From the NCBI RefSeq assembly GCF_000803315.1, contig NZ_JRMH01000002.1:558001-622000 (forward strand): a stretch of 64,000 bases of DNA, given 5' to 3'. The stretch comes from Pectobacterium actinidiae (lineage in GTDB: Bacteria; Pseudomonadota; Gammaproteobacteria; Enterobacterales; Enterobacteriaceae). Both the position numbers and the translations under genes were made by a program. The notes under the pieces were generated by a model. The model ran no database searches and was not told the origin of the DNA. It worked only from the letters and a program-made list of their open reading frames with translations. This document shows positions 33,132 through 47,806 of the stretch, in pieces (position 1 is the first letter of the stretch; each line of letters opens with the position of its first letter).

Positions 33132-34637
33132 ATGCAACCTTTATTGCAACTGCAAGGCATCACGAAATCTTTTCCCGGCGTTAAAGCGCTGTCTGGTGCG
33201 GCACTCAACGTCTATCCGGGAAAAGTGATGGCGCTGGTGGGTGAAAATGGTGCGGGCAAGTCCACCATGATGAAAGTCCTGACCGGGATCTACCGTAAAG
33301 ATGCGGGCAGCATCCATTTTCTGGGGCAGGAGGTGGATTTCAACGGGCCGAAAGCGTCTCAGGAAGCCGGTATCGGTATTATCCATCAGGAGCTTAACCT
33401 GATTCCTCAACTCACGATTGCCGAGAATATCTTCCTTGGTCGTGAATTTACCAACCGTTTCGGCCGTATCGACTGGAACAAGATGTATGCGGAAGCCGAT
33501 AAGCTGCTGAAGCGCCTTAACCTACGCTACGACAGCCGCCGTATGGTCGGGGATTTATCGATTGGCGATCAGCAAATGGTAGAAATTGCCAAGGTGCTGA
33601 GCTTTGAATCGAAAGTCATCATCATGGATGAACCTACCGATGCGCTGACGGATACCGAAACCGCATCGCTTTTCAGCGTGATCAAAGAGCTGCAATCTCA
33701 GGGATGCGGCATTGTCTATATTTCCCACCGTCTGAAAGAAATCTTTGAAATCTGCGATGACATTACCGTTTTCCGCGATGGTCAGTTTATCGGTGAGCGT
33801 CCGGTCAGTGACTTACAGGAAGATACGCTGATTGAAATGATGGTGGGCCGTAAGCTTGAAGATCAGTACCCACGTTCGAGTAAAGTGCCGGGAGAGATCC
33901 GCCTTAAGGTGCAAAATCTGTCCGGGCCGGGCGTCGATAGCGTCAACTTTACGGTGCGAAAAGGCGAGATCCTGGGCGTCGCAGGACTGATGGGCGCGGG
34001 TCGTACCGAACTGATGAAGATTCTCTACGGTGCATTGCCGCGTACGGGCGGCAATGTGACGCTGGATGGCCGCGACGTCGTGACCCGTAAACCGCAGGAT
34101 GGTTTGGCGAACGGCATTGTTTATATATCGGAAGATCGCAAACGCGATGGTCTGGTGCTGGGCATGTCGGTAAAAGAAAACATGTCGTTAACCGCACTGC
34201 GCTATTTCAGCCATGCGGGCGGTCGCCTGAAACACGCCGAAGAGCAACTGACGGTTGCCGATTTTATTCGTCTGTTCAACGTGAAAACACCTTCAATGGA
34301 GCAGCCTATCGGTCTGCTTTCCGGCGGTAATCAGCAGAAAGTGGCGATTGCCCGTGGCCTGATGACGCGCCCGAATGTCCTGATCCTTGATGAACCGACG
34401 CGTGGCGTCGATGTTGGGGCGAAGAAAGAAATTTATCAGTTAATCAATCAATTCAAAGAAGAAGGGCTGAGCATCATATTGGTGTCATCCGAAATGCCCG
34501 AAGTCTTGGGAATGAGCGATCGCATCATTGTGATGCATGAAGGGCGCTTGAGCGGTGATTTCCCTATTGAGCAAGCAACCCAGGAAGCACTGATGGCTGC
34601 GGCCGTTGGTAAGCAATACGGCGCAAAGCAGGAGTAA
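33132..34637 (+). CDS. rbsA: Ribose ABC transporter ATPase RbsA
   Basis: Energises ribose import. 501 residues (E. coli 501), with two fused nucleotide-binding domains. The first has Walker [10 protein letters not shown] (near residue 37) and Walker [14 protein letters not shown]. The second has the degenerate GLMGAGRTE and the signature [15 protein letters not shown]. This asymmetry is normal for the sugar-importer family. Seven bases separate it from rbsC. Confidence 0.97.
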   Translation: MQPLLQLQGITKSFPGVKALSGAALNVYPGKVMALVGENGAGKSTMMKVLTGIYRKDAGSIHFLGQEVDFNGPKASQEAGIGIIHQELNLIPQLTIAENIFLGREFTNRFGRIDWNKMYAEADKLLKRLNLRYDSRRMVGDLSIGDQQMVEIAKVLSFESKVIIMDEPTDALTDTETASLFSVIKELQSQGCGIVYISHRLKEIFEICDDITVFRDGQFIGERPVSDLQEDTLIEMMVGRKLEDQYPRSSKVPGEIRLKVQNLSGPGVDSVNFTVRKGEILGVAGLMGAGRTELMKILYGALPRTGGNVTLDGRDVVTRKPQDGLANGIVYISEDRKRDGLVLGMSVKENMSLTALRYFSHAGGRLKHAEEQLTVADFIRLFNVKTPSMEQPIGLLSGGNQQKVAIARGLMTRPNVLILDEPTRGVDVGAKKEIYQLINQFKEEGLSIILVSSEMPEVLGMSDRIIVMHEGRLSGDFPIEQATQEALMAAAVGKQYGAKQE

Positions 34638-34644
34638 GTCAGAC

Positions 34645-35613
34645 ATGAGTTCTCAATCTATCGCGGCAAAACGCTGGTTCAGCAAAGAGTGGTTACTGGA
34701 GCAGAAATCGCTGATCGCGCTCCTGATCCTTATTGCGATTGTTTCCGCTATGAGTCCTAACTTTTTCACCCTGAACAATCTGTTCAATATCCTTCAGCAG
34801 ACCTCGGTAAATGCCATCATGGCTGTGGGCATGACGCTGGTGATTCTGACCTCGGGCATTGATTTGTCGGTGGGTTCACTGCTGGCATTGACTGGTGCCG
34901 TAGCGGCTTCCATCGTCGGGCTTGAAGTCAATGCGCTGGTGGCGGTGTTTGGCGCATTGGCGCTGGGGGCGCTGATTGGTGCGGGTACGGGAGTCATTGT
35001 ATCCAAAGGCAAAGTGCAGGCATTTATTGCTACGTTAGTCATGATGCTATTACTGCGCGGTGTGACGATGGTCTACACCAACGGTAGCCCGGTGAATACT
35101 GGCTTTTCCGATGTGGCAGATGCGTTTGGCTGGTTCGGTATCGGTCGTCCGCTGGGGATTCCGACGCCAATCTGGATCATGGCTATCGTGTTTGCGGCGG
35201 CCTGGTACATGCTGCACCATACGCGACTGGGACGCTATATCTATGCGCTGGGCGGCAATGAGTCTGCAACCCGTTTGTCCGGTATCAGCGTTGATAAAAT
35301 CAAGATTATTGTCTATTCCCTGTGTGGGCTGCTGTCTGCTCTGGCGGGAATTATCGAAGTCGCACGTTTGTCCTCTGCACAGCCTACGGCGGGTACAGGG
35401 TATGAACTGGATGCTATCGCGGCTGTAGTATTGGGCGGCACCAGTCTGGCTGGAGGTAAAGGGCGTATCGTTGGCACGCTGATTGGCGCACTTATCCTTG
35501 GCTTCCTCAACAACGGACTGAATTTATTAGGTGTTTCTTCTTACTACCAAATGATCGTTAAAGCAGTCGTCATTTTGCTGGCGGTTCTGGTAGATAACAA
35601 AAGCAGTAAATAA
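34645..35613 (+). CDS. rbsC: Ribose ABC transporter permease RbsC
   Basis: Inner-membrane channel subunit. 322 residues (E. coli 321) from the ATG at 34645, which follows AGGAGTAAG. An earlier in-frame start would overlap rbsA by 32 bases and has no support. Eight to ten hydrophobic helices. The coupling region with ATRLSGISVDKIKI near residue 210 and the loop GTGYELDAIAAVVLGGTSL are typical. Confidence 0.96.
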   Translation: MSSQSIAAKRWFSKEWLLEQKSLIALLILIAIVSAMSPNFFTLNNLFNILQQTSVNAIMAVGMTLVILTSGIDLSVGSLLALTGAVAASIVGLEVNALVAVFGALALGALIGAGTGVIVSKGKVQAFIATLVMMLLLRGVTMVYTNGSPVNTGFSDVADAFGWFGIGRPLGIPTPIWIMAIVFAAAWYMLHHTRLGRYIYALGGNESATRLSGISVDKIKIIVYSLCGLLSALAGIIEVARLSSAQPTAGTGYELDAIAAVVLGGTSLAGGKGRIVGTLIGALILGFLNNGLNLLGVSSYYQMIVKAVVILLAVLVDNKSSK

Positions 35614-35638
35614 CCTTCATTCACACAGGAATTGAGTT

Positions 35639-36526
35639 ATGAATATGAAAAAGCTGGCTACTCTGGTTTCCGCTGTTGCGCTAAGCGCGACTGTCAGTGC
35701 TAATGCCTTGGCCAAAGATACGGTTGCTCTGGTGGTTTCTACGCTGAATAACCCGTTCTTTGTTTCAATGAAAGAGGGTGCACAGAAAGAAGCCGACAAA
35801 CTGGGTTACGAGCTGATTGTGCTGGATTCCCAGAATAACCCAGCAAAAGAACTGGCTAACGTTCAGGATTTGACGGTGCGTGGAACCAAAGTTCTGCTGA
35901 TCAACCCGACCGATTCTGATGCGGTAGGTAATGCGATCAAAATGGCTAACCAAGCCAAGATCCCTGTTATTACGCTGGACCGCGTTGCCAGCAGTGGTGA
36001 AGTGGTGAGCCACGTTGCTTCTGATAACGCCTTCGGTGGTAAAGTTGCCGGTGACTTCATTGCCAAGAAATTGGGTGAAGGTGCCAAGGTGATTCAGTTG
36101 GAAGGGATCGCTGGAACGTCTGCCGCGCGTGAGCGTGGGGCGGGCTTCATGAAATCTGCTGAGAAAAATAAATTCGCTATGCTGGCCAGCCAACCGGCTG
36201 ACTTCGACCGTACTAAAGGGCTGAACGTGATGCAAAACCTGCTGACCGCGCACCCTGACGTTCAGGCCGTATTTGCTCAGAATGATGAAATGGCATTGGG
36301 TGCACTGCGTGCACTGCAAACCGCAGGTAAAACAGATGTGCTGGTTGTGGGCTTTGACGGTACTCAGGATGGCGTGAAGGCCGTTGAGTCAGGCAAACTG
36401 GCTGCAACCGTTGCTCAGCGTCCTGATCAGATCGGTGTGATCGGTATCGAAACGGCTGCGAAAGTGCTGAAAGGTGAAAAAACGCAGGCCATCATTCCGG
36501 TTGACCTGAAGCTGGTAGCAAAATAA
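35639..36526 (+). CDS. rbsB: Ribose-binding periplasmic protein RbsB
   Basis: Periplasmic ribose receptor for RbsAC and for the Trg chemoreceptor. 295 residues (E. coli 296). Signal peptide [20 protein letters not shown] with cleavage after ALA (near residue 25). The mature start is [19 protein letters not shown]. Ligand contacts expected in NNPFF, the ASDNAFGG region and [10 protein letters not shown] hairpin just downstream may protect its mRNA. Confidence 0.97.
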   Translation: MNMKKLATLVSAVALSATVSANALAKDTVALVVSTLNNPFFVSMKEGAQKEADKLGYELIVLDSQNNPAKELANVQDLTVRGTKVLLINPTDSDAVGNAIKMANQAKIPVITLDRVASSGEVVSHVASDNAFGGKVAGDFIAKKLGEGAKVIQLEGIAGTSAARERGAGFMKSAEKNKFAMLASQPADFDRTKGLNVMQNLLTAHPDVQAVFAQNDEMALGALRALQTAGKTDVLVVGFDGTQDGVKAVESGKLAATVAQRPDQIGVIGIETAAKVLKGEKTQAIIPVDLKLVAK

Positions 36527-36547
36527 TTAAAGAGTAAAGCAGGGCTC

Positions 36548-36570
36548 GCGCCACCCGTTTGTGGTGGCGC
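36548..36570 (+). terminator. Hairpin between rbsB and rbsK
   Basis: GCGCCACC / GGTGGCGC stem (8 bp, 7-base loop) in the 71-base gap, with only a short ATTATT after it. It is a probable 3' stabiliser giving more rbsB than rbsKR product, with partial termination possible. Confidence 0.6.
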
Positions 36571-36597
36571 ATTATTAACGTAGCGGGATTCGACATA

Positions 36598-37524
36598 ATG
36601 AAAACGGGTAAGCTGGTGGTGCTGGGCAGTATTAATGCTGACCATATTCTCAATCTTGAGCAATTTCCCCGTCCGGGCGAAACGGTGATCGGTGAGCAAT
36701 ATAGCGTTGCTTTCGGTGGGAAAGGCGCTAATCAGGCCGTTGCCGCTGGCCGAAGCGGTGCAGACATCGCTTTTATTGCCTGCGTCGGAGAAGACGATAT
36801 CGGTACCCGTATTTGCCAGCAGCTATCCAAGGATAATATTGATGTTTCCGCCGTTGAGGCTATCTCTGGGGAAACAACCGGCGTTGCGCTGATTTTTGTT
36901 AACGCCGATGCCGAGAATATGATCGCGATTAACGCAGGCGCGAATGCTGCGGTGTCGCTTGATTACCTTCATCGTCATCAGCAACACATTATTGATGCTT
37001 CTGCGTTGCTTATGCAGCTTGAGTCGCCGTTGGAAACGGTTATTGCAGCCGCTAAACTGGCGCATGAGCACCAAACGAAAGTGATTCTTAACCCCGCGCC
37101 TGCCCGTGAACTGCCCGACGAACTGCTATCGCTGGTCGATATGATCACGCCGAATGAAACTGAAGCACAGTTCCTGACGGGAATTACCGTTGAGACGGAA
37201 GACGATGCGGCTCGCGCAGCACAGGTTTTGCACGATAAAGGTATCGAAACGGTTCTCATCACATTGGGTAGCCGTGGCGTATGGTTAAGTGAAAACGGTC
37301 AGGGGATTCGTATTCCGGGATATCGCGTAAAAGCCGTGGATACTATCGCCGCTGGAGACACCTTTAATGGTGCGTTAGTGACTGCATTGCTGGAAAATAA
37401 ACCCATGTCCTCCGCAGTAAAATTTGCCCATGCGGCAGCTGCGATAGCCGTTACTCGCCGAGGCGCTCAGCCCTCTGTCCCGTGGCGTGAAGAGATCGAC
37501 GCATTTTTGCAAACCCAGGGGTGA
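36598..37524 (+). CDS. rbsK: Ribokinase RbsK
   Basis: Phosphorylates D-ribose to ribose-5-phosphate. PfkB family, 308 residues (E. coli 309) from the ATG at 36598 (MKTGKLVVLGSINADHI); a longer frame reaching 36559 has no matching family sequence. Substrate motif GGKGANQAVAAGRSG near residue 41; catalytic Asp and anion hole in DTIAAGDTFNGAL near 250. rbsR follows after three bases. Confidence 0.96.
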   Translation: MKTGKLVVLGSINADHILNLEQFPRPGETVIGEQYSVAFGGKGANQAVAAGRSGADIAFIACVGEDDIGTRICQQLSKDNIDVSAVEAISGETTGVALIFVNADAENMIAINAGANAAVSLDYLHRHQQHIIDASALLMQLESPLETVIAAAKLAHEHQTKVILNPAPARELPDELLSLVDMITPNETEAQFLTGITVETEDDAARAAQVLHDKGIETVLITLGSRGVWLSENGQGIRIPGYRVKAVDTIAAGDTFNGALVTALLENKPMSSAVKFAHAAAAIAVTRRGAQPSVPWREEIDAFLQTQG

Positions 37525-37527
37525 TCT

Positions 37528-38523
37528 TTGGCCACCATGAAAGATGTCGCCCGTCTTGCGGGCGTTTCTACTTCTACCGTATCTCACGTCATTAATAACA
37601 ATCGCTTTGTCAGCGATACCATTCGCGAAAAAGTAATGAAGGCCGTTGAGGATCTCAACTATGCGCCGTCTGCGCTGGCCAGAAGTCTGAAAATAAACCA
37701 GACCCGCACCATCGGCATGTTACTCACTGCCAGTAATAACCCCTTTTATGCCGAAGTGGTTCGTGGCGTCGAGCGCTGTTGCTATGAGCGAGGCTACAGT
37801 CTGATTCTATGCAACACGGAAGGCGATCACGACAGAATGAGCCATAGTCTCGAAACGCTGCTGCAAAAGCGGGTCGACGGCGTACTGCTTATGTGCACCG
37901 AAAGTCATCGCCCTTTGCCTGAAATGATGAGCCGCTATCCTTCTATACCTATGGTCATGATGGATTGGGCACCCTTTGAAGGCGTTATGGATGTCATTAA
38001 AGATAACTCTCTACTCGGTGGAGAGATCGCGACCAATTACCTCATTGCTCGTGGTTATAAAAAGATAGCCTGCATTGCAGGTCCGAAAGATAAGACGACA
38101 GCCTATAACCGATTAGAAGGTTATCGACAGGCGATGCAGCTCGCTGGGCTATTCGTTCCCACGGATTATGAAATTTTCGGTGATTTTGAGTTTGAAGCGG
38201 GGTATCGAGCCATGCAGCAGTTATTAGCGCTGGAAGATAAGCCTGAAGCCGTGTTCACCGGTAACGATGCGATGGCCGTTGGCGTTTACCATGCGCTTTA
38301 TCAGGCTGGACTTTCGATCCCCCAGGATATGGCGGTTATTGGTTACGATGATATTGAGCTGGCTCGCTATATGTCTCCACCTCTTACTACTGTGCACCAA
38401 CCGAAGGATGAACTTGGCGAACTGGCGGTTGATACACTTTTGCATCGTTTAGAACACCCTAATACCGAGCCGAATGTGTTAGTGCTGACGCCGGAACTAA
38501 TGGTACGTCAGTCTGTACGGTGA
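37528..38523 (+). CDS. rbsR: Ribose operon repressor RbsR
   Basis: LacI-family repressor of rbs. 331 residues. The start used is TTG at 37528, giving [20 protein letters not shown], because E. coli RbsR has the same N-terminus; the internal ATG three codons later is possible. N-terminal helix-turn-helix and hinge ([11 protein letters not shown]) are followed by a periplasmic-binding-protein-like ribose domain with [16 protein letters not shown] and [12 protein letters not shown]. Last gene of the operon. Confidence 0.96.
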   Translation: MATMKDVARLAGVSTSTVSHVINNNRFVSDTIREKVMKAVEDLNYAPSALARSLKINQTRTIGMLLTASNNPFYAEVVRGVERCCYERGYSLILCNTEGDHDRMSHSLETLLQKRVDGVLLMCTESHRPLPEMMSRYPSIPMVMMDWAPFEGVMDVIKDNSLLGGEIATNYLIARGYKKIACIAGPKDKTTAYNRLEGYRQAMQLAGLFVPTDYEIFGDFEFEAGYRAMQQLLALEDKPEAVFTGNDAMAVGVYHALYQAGLSIPQDMAVIGYDDIELARYMSPPLTTVHQPKDELGELAVDTLLHRLEHPNTEPNVLVLTPELMVRQSVR

Positions 38524-38623
38524 GTTTTTCGCCCAATTAGCGGTGAAAAATCCGGCATAACGCTGTCTTTTAATTCGCTTTGCTGAAAAAATCCTCACTC
38601 GATAATTATTTTGCATTTAGCAC

Positions 38624-38651
38624 TTGTCAGCCGCCGAGAAGTCCCTATAAT
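38624..38651 (+). promoter_or_regulatory. rRNA operon promoter P1
   Basis: TTGTCA and TATAAT 16 bases apart, followed by GCGCCTCC discriminator, identical in form to E. coli rrn P1. The A/T-rich stretch before it (38583-38620) is suited to an UP element and Fis sites. Confidence 0.95.
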
Positions 38652-38729
38652 GCGCCTCCACTGACACGGCAACAGCGACACGCAGTTGTGGTGACAGGAA
38701 AAAGATTTACGAAAGCAGTCAGTAATGAC

Positions 38730-38757
38730 TTGACTTTAAAGCGGATTAGCATAGTAT
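38730..38757 (+). promoter_or_regulatory. rRNA operon promoter P2
   Basis: TTGACT and TAGTAT 16 bases apart, about 105 bases after P1, as usual for rrn P2. Confidence 0.75.
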
Positions 38758-38787
38758 ATGCAGCCCGCGCCACCGATGAAGTGGCAC

Positions 38788-38800
38788 TGCTCTTTAACAA
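38788..38800 (+). promoter_or_regulatory. Leader antitermination boxA
   Basis: TGCTCTTTAACAA, the boxA RNA element bound by NusB/NusE, preceded by a boxB-like hairpin GCCAC/GTGGC (about 38770-38785). A second copy in the 16S-23S spacer is at 40774-40786. Confidence 0.9.
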
Positions 38801-38949
38801 TATAATCAGACAATCTGTGTGGGCACTCACAAGACCGTATCTTAACGATATAAAAAGTCTTGAAGAGTGAACAACAGTAAATTCATTACGAATAAACAGT
38901 TTTAATTCTTTGAGCATCGCTGACGAGTTCAGCAAATCAAACAAATCTT

Positions 38950-40487
<1,538 letters not shown>

Positions 40488-40627
40488 CCAAGAAGATGTG
40501 TGTTGAGTGAAGTGCTCACACAGATTGTCTGATGAAAATACTGAGCAAGCGCACCTGTTGATGCGATGAGTGTAAACTCATGCTGACGCGATAGTGCCGG
40601 ATTTCTGATTCGGTACGGATTTTTCGT

Positions 40628-40702
40628 GTCCCCATCGTCTAGAGCCTAGGACACTGCCCTTTCACGGCTGTAACAGGGGTTCGAATCCCCTTGGGGACGC
40701 CA
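40628..40702 (+). tRNA. gltU: tRNA-Glu (UUC) in the 16S-23S spacer
   Basis: 75 bases including the encoded CCA. Acceptor GTCCCCA pairs with TGGGGAC, the T arm is AGGGG-TTCGAAT-CCCCT, and the anticodon loop is CTTTCAC (anticodon TTC). The D loop reads AGAGCCTA, with a single G where a GG pair is nearly invariant. The anticodon stem has a T-T opposition at 28/42. It may be a variant or slightly damaged copy, or reflect a sequencing error. Confidence 0.92.
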
Positions 40703-40929
40703 ATCCGATAATGAGTGAAAGACATTATCATGAATATCTTAAAGATGATTCTTCGGAGTCATGTTTACGATATTGCTCTTTAACAATCTGGAACAAGCTG
40801 AAAATTGAAACATGACAGCTGAACATACTGACACACAGTAATGTGGTGTGAGTGATGCGTCAGTCTGTCAATGAGTCTCTCAAATAATCGCAGCGCGATA
40901 GTGTCTTTCAAGACACCTTCGGGTTGTGA

Positions 40930-43831
<2,902 letters not shown>

Positions 43832-43953
43832 ACAACACCGAAGGTGTTTTGTGAGTGACTCATAAAAAACGATACTCAGCTTGTTCTAGGATTGGTTCTG
43901 GTGGTTATGTGACACAAAAAAGTGAGACATGACGGTTGGAATGAAACAGAATT

Positions 43954-44073
43954 TGCCTGGCGGCGATAGCGCGGTGGTCCCACCTGACCCCATGCCGAAC
44001 TCAGAAGTGAAACGCCGTAGCGCCGATGGTAGTGTGGGGCTTCCCCATGTGAGAGTAGGGAACTGCCAGGCAT
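43954..44073 (+). rRNA. rrf: 5S ribosomal RNA
   Basis: 120 bases, beginning TGCCTGGCGGC and ending AACTGCCAGGCAT, nearly identical to E. coli 5S. It follows the 23S gene after a 122-base spacer. There are no distal tRNA genes after it. Confidence 0.98.
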
Positions 44074-44084
44074 CAAACGAGTGG

Positions 44085-44114
44085 AAAGCCCCTGTCGAGA
44101 GACAGGGGCTTTTT
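44085..44114 (+). terminator. rRNA operon terminator
   Basis: AAGCCCCTGTC / GACAGGGGCTT stem (11 bp, loop GAGA) followed by TTT, 12 bases after 5S. Confidence 0.95.
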
Positions 44115-44261
44115 GCTATGGGCGTTTGGTGAGTTTCTGATGAGAGCCAGCTGCCCGCATGATGGATATGAGGCATGGGACAGTTTGGTGTTTGGATTTA
44201 GAAGTCTATTTTCTACCAGGTATTACCTAATGGCCTAGTGTGAATGGCGTTCTGGTCTGAA

Positions 44262-44783
44262 CTAAAGACGGTTATTTTTGAGCCACTGGTGGATAAAAGT
44301 AGCAACCTGCTCTGGTTGATTGATATCAAGCACCGGAAGTCGAGTGTTTATCTCTGTATCCGCTGCAATCGCGATGACATATTCATCGATCAAATCACTT
44401 AATTCCCTACTCAATGATTGGCGAAACAAGGCTATTTTAGCGATCTTCTCGTGTTTAAAACCCTCAACCAGCACTAGATCGAGAGTAGATGCATCCATTT
44501 CTCCTACCAGATCGTAAATGTTTGGCTCTTCCTGCTTAGGTGTCTCCGTCATCAGTGCCCATCTTTGGCTGCTGGCAACAATGGTTTGTGCTGCGCCTGC
44601 CTTACGTAGCTCATAGCTGTCTTTACCTGGCGTATCAATATCCATTTGATGATGCGTATGTTTAATGAGTCCGACTCGAACGCCATGCTGAGCCAGCAGA
44701 GGAATGACGTGTTTAAGCAGTGTCGTTTTACCTGTACCACTATAAGCTGTAACCGCGAGCAAAGGGATACGATTAGGGTTCAC
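44262..44783 (-). CDS. mobB: Molybdopterin-guanine dinucleotide biosynthesis adaptor MobB
   Basis: GTP-binding accessory protein for molybdenum cofactor biosynthesis, enhancing MobA. 173 residues. Walker A AYSGTGKTTLLK (residues 13-24) and the later VLVEGFKHEKIAKI. It overlaps mobA by 11 bases, so the pair is co-translated. Confidence 0.94.
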   Translation of the reverse strand: MNPNRIPLLAVTAYSGTGKTTLLKHVIPLLAQHGVRVGLIKHTHHQMDIDTPGKDSYELRKAGAAQTIVASSQRWALMTETPKQEEPNIYDLVGEMDASTLDLVLVEGFKHEKIAKIALFRQSLSRELSDLIDEYVIAIAADTEINTRLPVLDINQPEQVATFIHQWLKNNRL

Positions 44784-45351
44784 GGTGTTGCCCCTCCCAA
44801 TTGGATAAATCTTCAGGCGAATTCATATTGCGAAAGGCTTCAGGCTGATCGCTAAATGAAACGGTTTTTGCTCCTACTTGTTCCATAAATAGCATTAACT
44901 TACGATTTCCGAGATGCAGATAAGCTTCCAACGGCTCAATAAGGTTTCTATTGATCAAGAGTAATGTGGGATGTGGACGTTCTCCGTCTGTGGCATAAGC
45001 CGCATTTGCCTCCCCGCGTGCTTGCCACAATCGGTGTACCAAATCGAGGGGGAGTGCGGGAACATCGCAAGGGACGAATGCGACCCATTCGGATGGCGAG
45101 GCATATAACCCACTCAGAATACCTGCCAACGGGCCTGGAAAGCTTGTATCAGAGTCACCAATGATGCGGCAGCCACTTTGCGCATACACAGCCTGATTGC
45201 GGTTAGCGCTAATAATTACCTCATCGACCTGTGCTTTAAGCCGAGACAGAACGTGCAGATATAGCGGCACACCGTTCAGTGCTATCAGACCTTTATCGTG
45301 CCCGCCCATTCGTGTTGCCCGTCCGCCTGCGAGAATAACGCCTGTAATCAT
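44773..45351 (-). CDS. mobA: Molybdenum cofactor guanylyltransferase MobA
   Basis: Attaches GMP to molybdopterin to form the MGD cofactor of DMSO reductase-family enzymes. 192 residues from the ATG at 45351 (MITGVILAGGRATRMGGHDKG), close to E. coli (194). A TTG four codons upstream (45363) could also start, but its sequence TTGGAAAGTGA supplies the ribosome binding site for the ATG. Nucleotide-binding LAGGRATRMGG-DKG motif and CDVPALP near residue 97. Confidence 0.94.
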   Translation of the reverse strand: MITGVILAGGRATRMGGHDKGLIALNGVPLYLHVLSRLKAQVDEVIISANRNQAVYAQSGCRIIGDSDTSFPGPLAGILSGLYASPSEWVAFVPCDVPALPLDLVHRLWQARGEANAAYATDGERPHPTLLLINRNLIEPLEAYLHLGNRKLMLFMEQVGAKTVSFSDQPEAFRNMNSPEDLSNWEGQHREP

Positions 45352-45563
45352 TTCACTTTCCAATTATCGATGCCCACTTTCCTCTGTACCGAAAATTGTG
45401 GGGGATAAACCATGCGCTATTCTCTGAAAACTTTCTCAGAAGACCAAGTTCTTTCCTCGTGTGCGCAAGGCTGTTATTTTTATCACTATATGCTCAATAT
45501 CTTTCAAGCAGCTTCCTGCATATTGAAAATTATTGAGTACAAACCGCTTTTAAGGAGAAAAAA

Positions 45564-45833
45564 ATGAAATGTCATCGCGTTAATGAGCTTATTGAACTGT
45601 TACACCCAGCCTGGCAAAAAGAGCCCGATTTAAATCTGGTGCAATTTTTACAAAACCTTGCACAGGAGGCGGGGTTCGAGGGGCAGTTAAATGAGCTGAC
45701 TGATGATATCCTGATTTACCATCTAAAAATGCGTGATGCAGATAAAGAACAAGTCATTCCCGGTTTGAAGAAAGACTATGAAGAAGATTTTAAGACAGCC
45801 TTGCTTCGTGCTCGGGGAGTTATTAAAGACTAG
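45564..45833 (+). CDS. yihD: Conserved protein YihD
   Basis: 89-residue DUF1040 protein, colinear and same length as E. coli YihD. Highly conserved end [11 protein letters not shown] and [11 protein letters not shown]. Function not established. A good ribosome binding site (AAGGAG) precedes the ATG. It reads towards srkA; the 200-base mobA-yihD gap holds the divergent promoters, without a clear known site. Confidence 0.93.
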   Translation: MKCHRVNELIELLHPAWQKEPDLNLVQFLQNLAQEAGFEGQLNELTDDILIYHLKMRDADKEQVIPGLKKDYEEDFKTALLRARGVIKD

Positions 45834-45911
45834 TGGAAAGGAATAACACGTTCATGATGCTAACTATTACACGCATGTCTCTTACGTCGCCTCTAACCAT
45901 TTGTGGCCTTG

Positions 45912-46898
45912 ATGAATAGTTCGATATTTAATTTCCAAACGCTATTCCCAGATCTGATTGTGGATGCCTTGTTGGATGTTGGGCTGCGCGTTGATTCTGG
46001 TTTGACGGCATTAAACAGTTATGAGAATCGGGTGTACCAGTTTGCAGATGAAGATCGTAAGCGATTCGTGGTGAAATTTTATCGCCCAGAACGGTGGAGC
46101 GCGGCGCAGATTCAGGAAGAGCATATTTTTGCCCAGCAATTAGCACAAGATGAAGTTCCTATTGTCGCTCCCGTCTTGCTTAATGGGCAAACGCTGAATA
46201 TCTATGAAGGATTTCATTTTGCCGTATTCCCCAGCGTGGGCGGGCGGCAGTATGAAATGGATAATGAAGATCATCTAGAGTGGGTCGGTCGTTTTCTCGG
46301 CCGGATTCACCAGACGGGGCAGAAATCGTTATTCACCGAGCGCCCGACGATTGGGGTAAATGAATATTTGCATGAACCTTATCGGCTGTTGGAGACATGT
46401 CCGCTAATACCGAAAATACATCGACATGATTTTTTACAGGCGACCCATCAACTGATTGATACAGTTGAAACTTATTGGCATAACGACTGGCGGCCACTGC
46501 GTCTGCATGGGGATTGTCATCCTGGCAATATTTTGTGGCGTGATGGCCCGCTCTTTGTGGATTTGGATGATGCCCGCAATGGTCCGGCAATACAGGATTT
46601 ATGGATGCTGTTGCATGGCGACCGTCGTGAACAACGTATTCAACTGGATATCTTGTTAGAAGCCTATAGCGAATTTGCAGAGTTTCAGGAGAAAGAGCTC
46701 GCGCTGATTGAGCCTCTTCGTGCGATGCGGCAGGTTTATTATTTGGCCTGGGTTGCTCGTCGCTGGGAAGATCCCGCGTTTCCGAAAAATTTCCCCTGGA
46801 TGACGGATGCTGATTTCTGGTTGAAGCAAACGGCAATATTTATTGGGCAAACTCAGCTGTTGCAGGAGCCTCCTCTACAGCTAATGCCAATGTACTGA
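45912..46898 (+). CDS. srkA: Stress response kinase SrkA (YihE/RdoA)
   Basis: Cytoplasmic Ser/Thr kinase of the aminoglycoside phosphotransferase-like fold, counteracting MazF-related death and linked to the Cpx response. The ATG at 45912 (MNSSIFNFQTLFPDLI) gives 328 residues, same as E. coli; a GTG three codons upstream is an alternative. Catalytic loop LHGDCHPGNILW (near 200) and metal-binding VDLDDARNGPAIQDLW (near 216). 24 bases before dsbA, as in E. coli where the two can be co-transcribed. Confidence 0.95.
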   Translation: MNSSIFNFQTLFPDLIVDALLDVGLRVDSGLTALNSYENRVYQFADEDRKRFVVKFYRPERWSAAQIQEEHIFAQQLAQDEVPIVAPVLLNGQTLNIYEGFHFAVFPSVGGRQYEMDNEDHLEWVGRFLGRIHQTGQKSLFTERPTIGVNEYLHEPYRLLETCPLIPKIHRHDFLQATHQLIDTVETYWHNDWRPLRLHGDCHPGNILWRDGPLFVDLDDARNGPAIQDLWMLLHGDRREQRIQLDILLEAYSEFAEFQEKELALIEPLRAMRQVYYLAWVARRWEDPAFPKNFPWMTDADFWLKQTAIFIGQTQLLQEPPLQLMPMY

Positions 46899-46922
46899 AA
46901 TTAAATGGAGAGAGTGAAATTT

Positions 46923-47546
46923 ATGAAAAAATTATGGCTTGCGCTGATTGGTGTTGTTCTGGCATTTAGTGCTTCTGCTGCAGAGTTTTCTGACGGCAAG
47001 CAATATGTAGAATTAGATAAACCTGCAACCCAAGAGCCTCAGGTTCTTGAGTTCTTCTCATTCTATTGCCCGCACTGCTATCAATTTGAACAGGTTTACC
47101 ACGTTCCAGATGCAGTGAAAAAAGCGTTGCCAGAGGGTACGAAGATGACACGTTATCACGTGGACTTCTTGGGCCCATTGGGTAAAAACCTGACGCAGGC
47201 ATGGGCTGTCGCTATGGCGCTGGGCGTCGAAGATAAAATTACCCCGCTGATGTTTGATGCCGTTCAGAAAACACAGACCGTACAAAAACCAGAAGATATT
47301 CGCGAAGTCTTTGTGAAAGCTGGCGTGAGTGCGGAAGAGTTTGATGGTGCCCTGAATAGTTTTGTTGTGAAATCTCTGGTTGCCCAGCAGGAAAAAGCGG
47401 CGGCAGATTTACAATTACGCGGTGTTCCAGCCATGTTCGTTAACGGTAAATATATGATCAAGAATGATGGTCTTGATACCAGTTCAATGGATGGATATGT
47501 AAAACAGTACGCTGAGGTAGTGAAGTTCCTCATTACCAAGAAATAA
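46923..47546 (+). CDS. dsbA: Periplasmic disulfide oxidoreductase DsbA
   Basis: Introduces disulfides into exported proteins; in soft-rot bacteria this matters for secreted plant cell wall-degrading enzymes. 207 residues (E. coli 208) from the ATG at 46923, which follows GGAGAGAG. Signal peptide [19 protein letters not shown], mature start [15 protein letters not shown]. Active site CPHC in [14 protein letters not shown], and the cis-Pro loop [15 protein letters not shown] near residue 168. Confidence 0.97.
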   Translation: MKKLWLALIGVVLAFSASAAEFSDGKQYVELDKPATQEPQVLEFFSFYCPHCYQFEQVYHVPDAVKKALPEGTKMTRYHVDFLGPLGKNLTQAWAVAMALGVEDKITPLMFDAVQKTQTVQKPEDIREVFVKAGVSAEEFDGALNSFVVKSLVAQQEKAAADLQLRGVPAMFVNGKYMIKNDGLDTSSMDGYVKQYAEVVKFLITKK

Positions 47547-47555
47547 TTATTTAAT

Positions 47556-47583
47556 AAGTCATGCGGGTAAAACCGCATGACTT
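47556..47583 (+). terminator. dsbA terminator
   Basis: AAGTCATGCGG / CCGCATGACTT stem (11 bp, 6-base loop) followed by TATACC, ten bases after the dsbA stop. The rest of the 377-base gap to polA is AT-rich and has DnaA-like boxes but no gene. Confidence 0.85.
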
Positions 47584-47797
47584 TATACCAGCCCGCGGTT
47601 CATCTTCTTATCTTTATATCTCCCTAATCCGCAATAGCTATTTATCTTTTGGTTTATATCCACAAATTGGATGACAGTTTGCCATGCCTCAAAAATAAAC
47701 AATTTATATTATAACCACATGAAATTAATGAATATAAAAAAATCCCTTGAGATAACGGGAGAATTTAATAATTAAGCGGATAAAACTATTCACAAAG

Positions 47798-47806
47798 TTA
47801 TCCACA
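47798..47806 (+). promoter_or_regulatory. DnaA box upstream of polA
   Basis: Perfect TTATCCACA 118 bases before the polA start, with a one-mismatch ATATCCACA at about 47657-47665. Possible DnaA control of polA; function is inferred from sequence alone. Confidence 0.6.

Noticed and set aside
38580..38870. 96-codon frame over the rRNA promoter region
   Set aside because: It spans P1, P2 and boxA, which explain the sequence; no ribosome binding site or protein-like composition.
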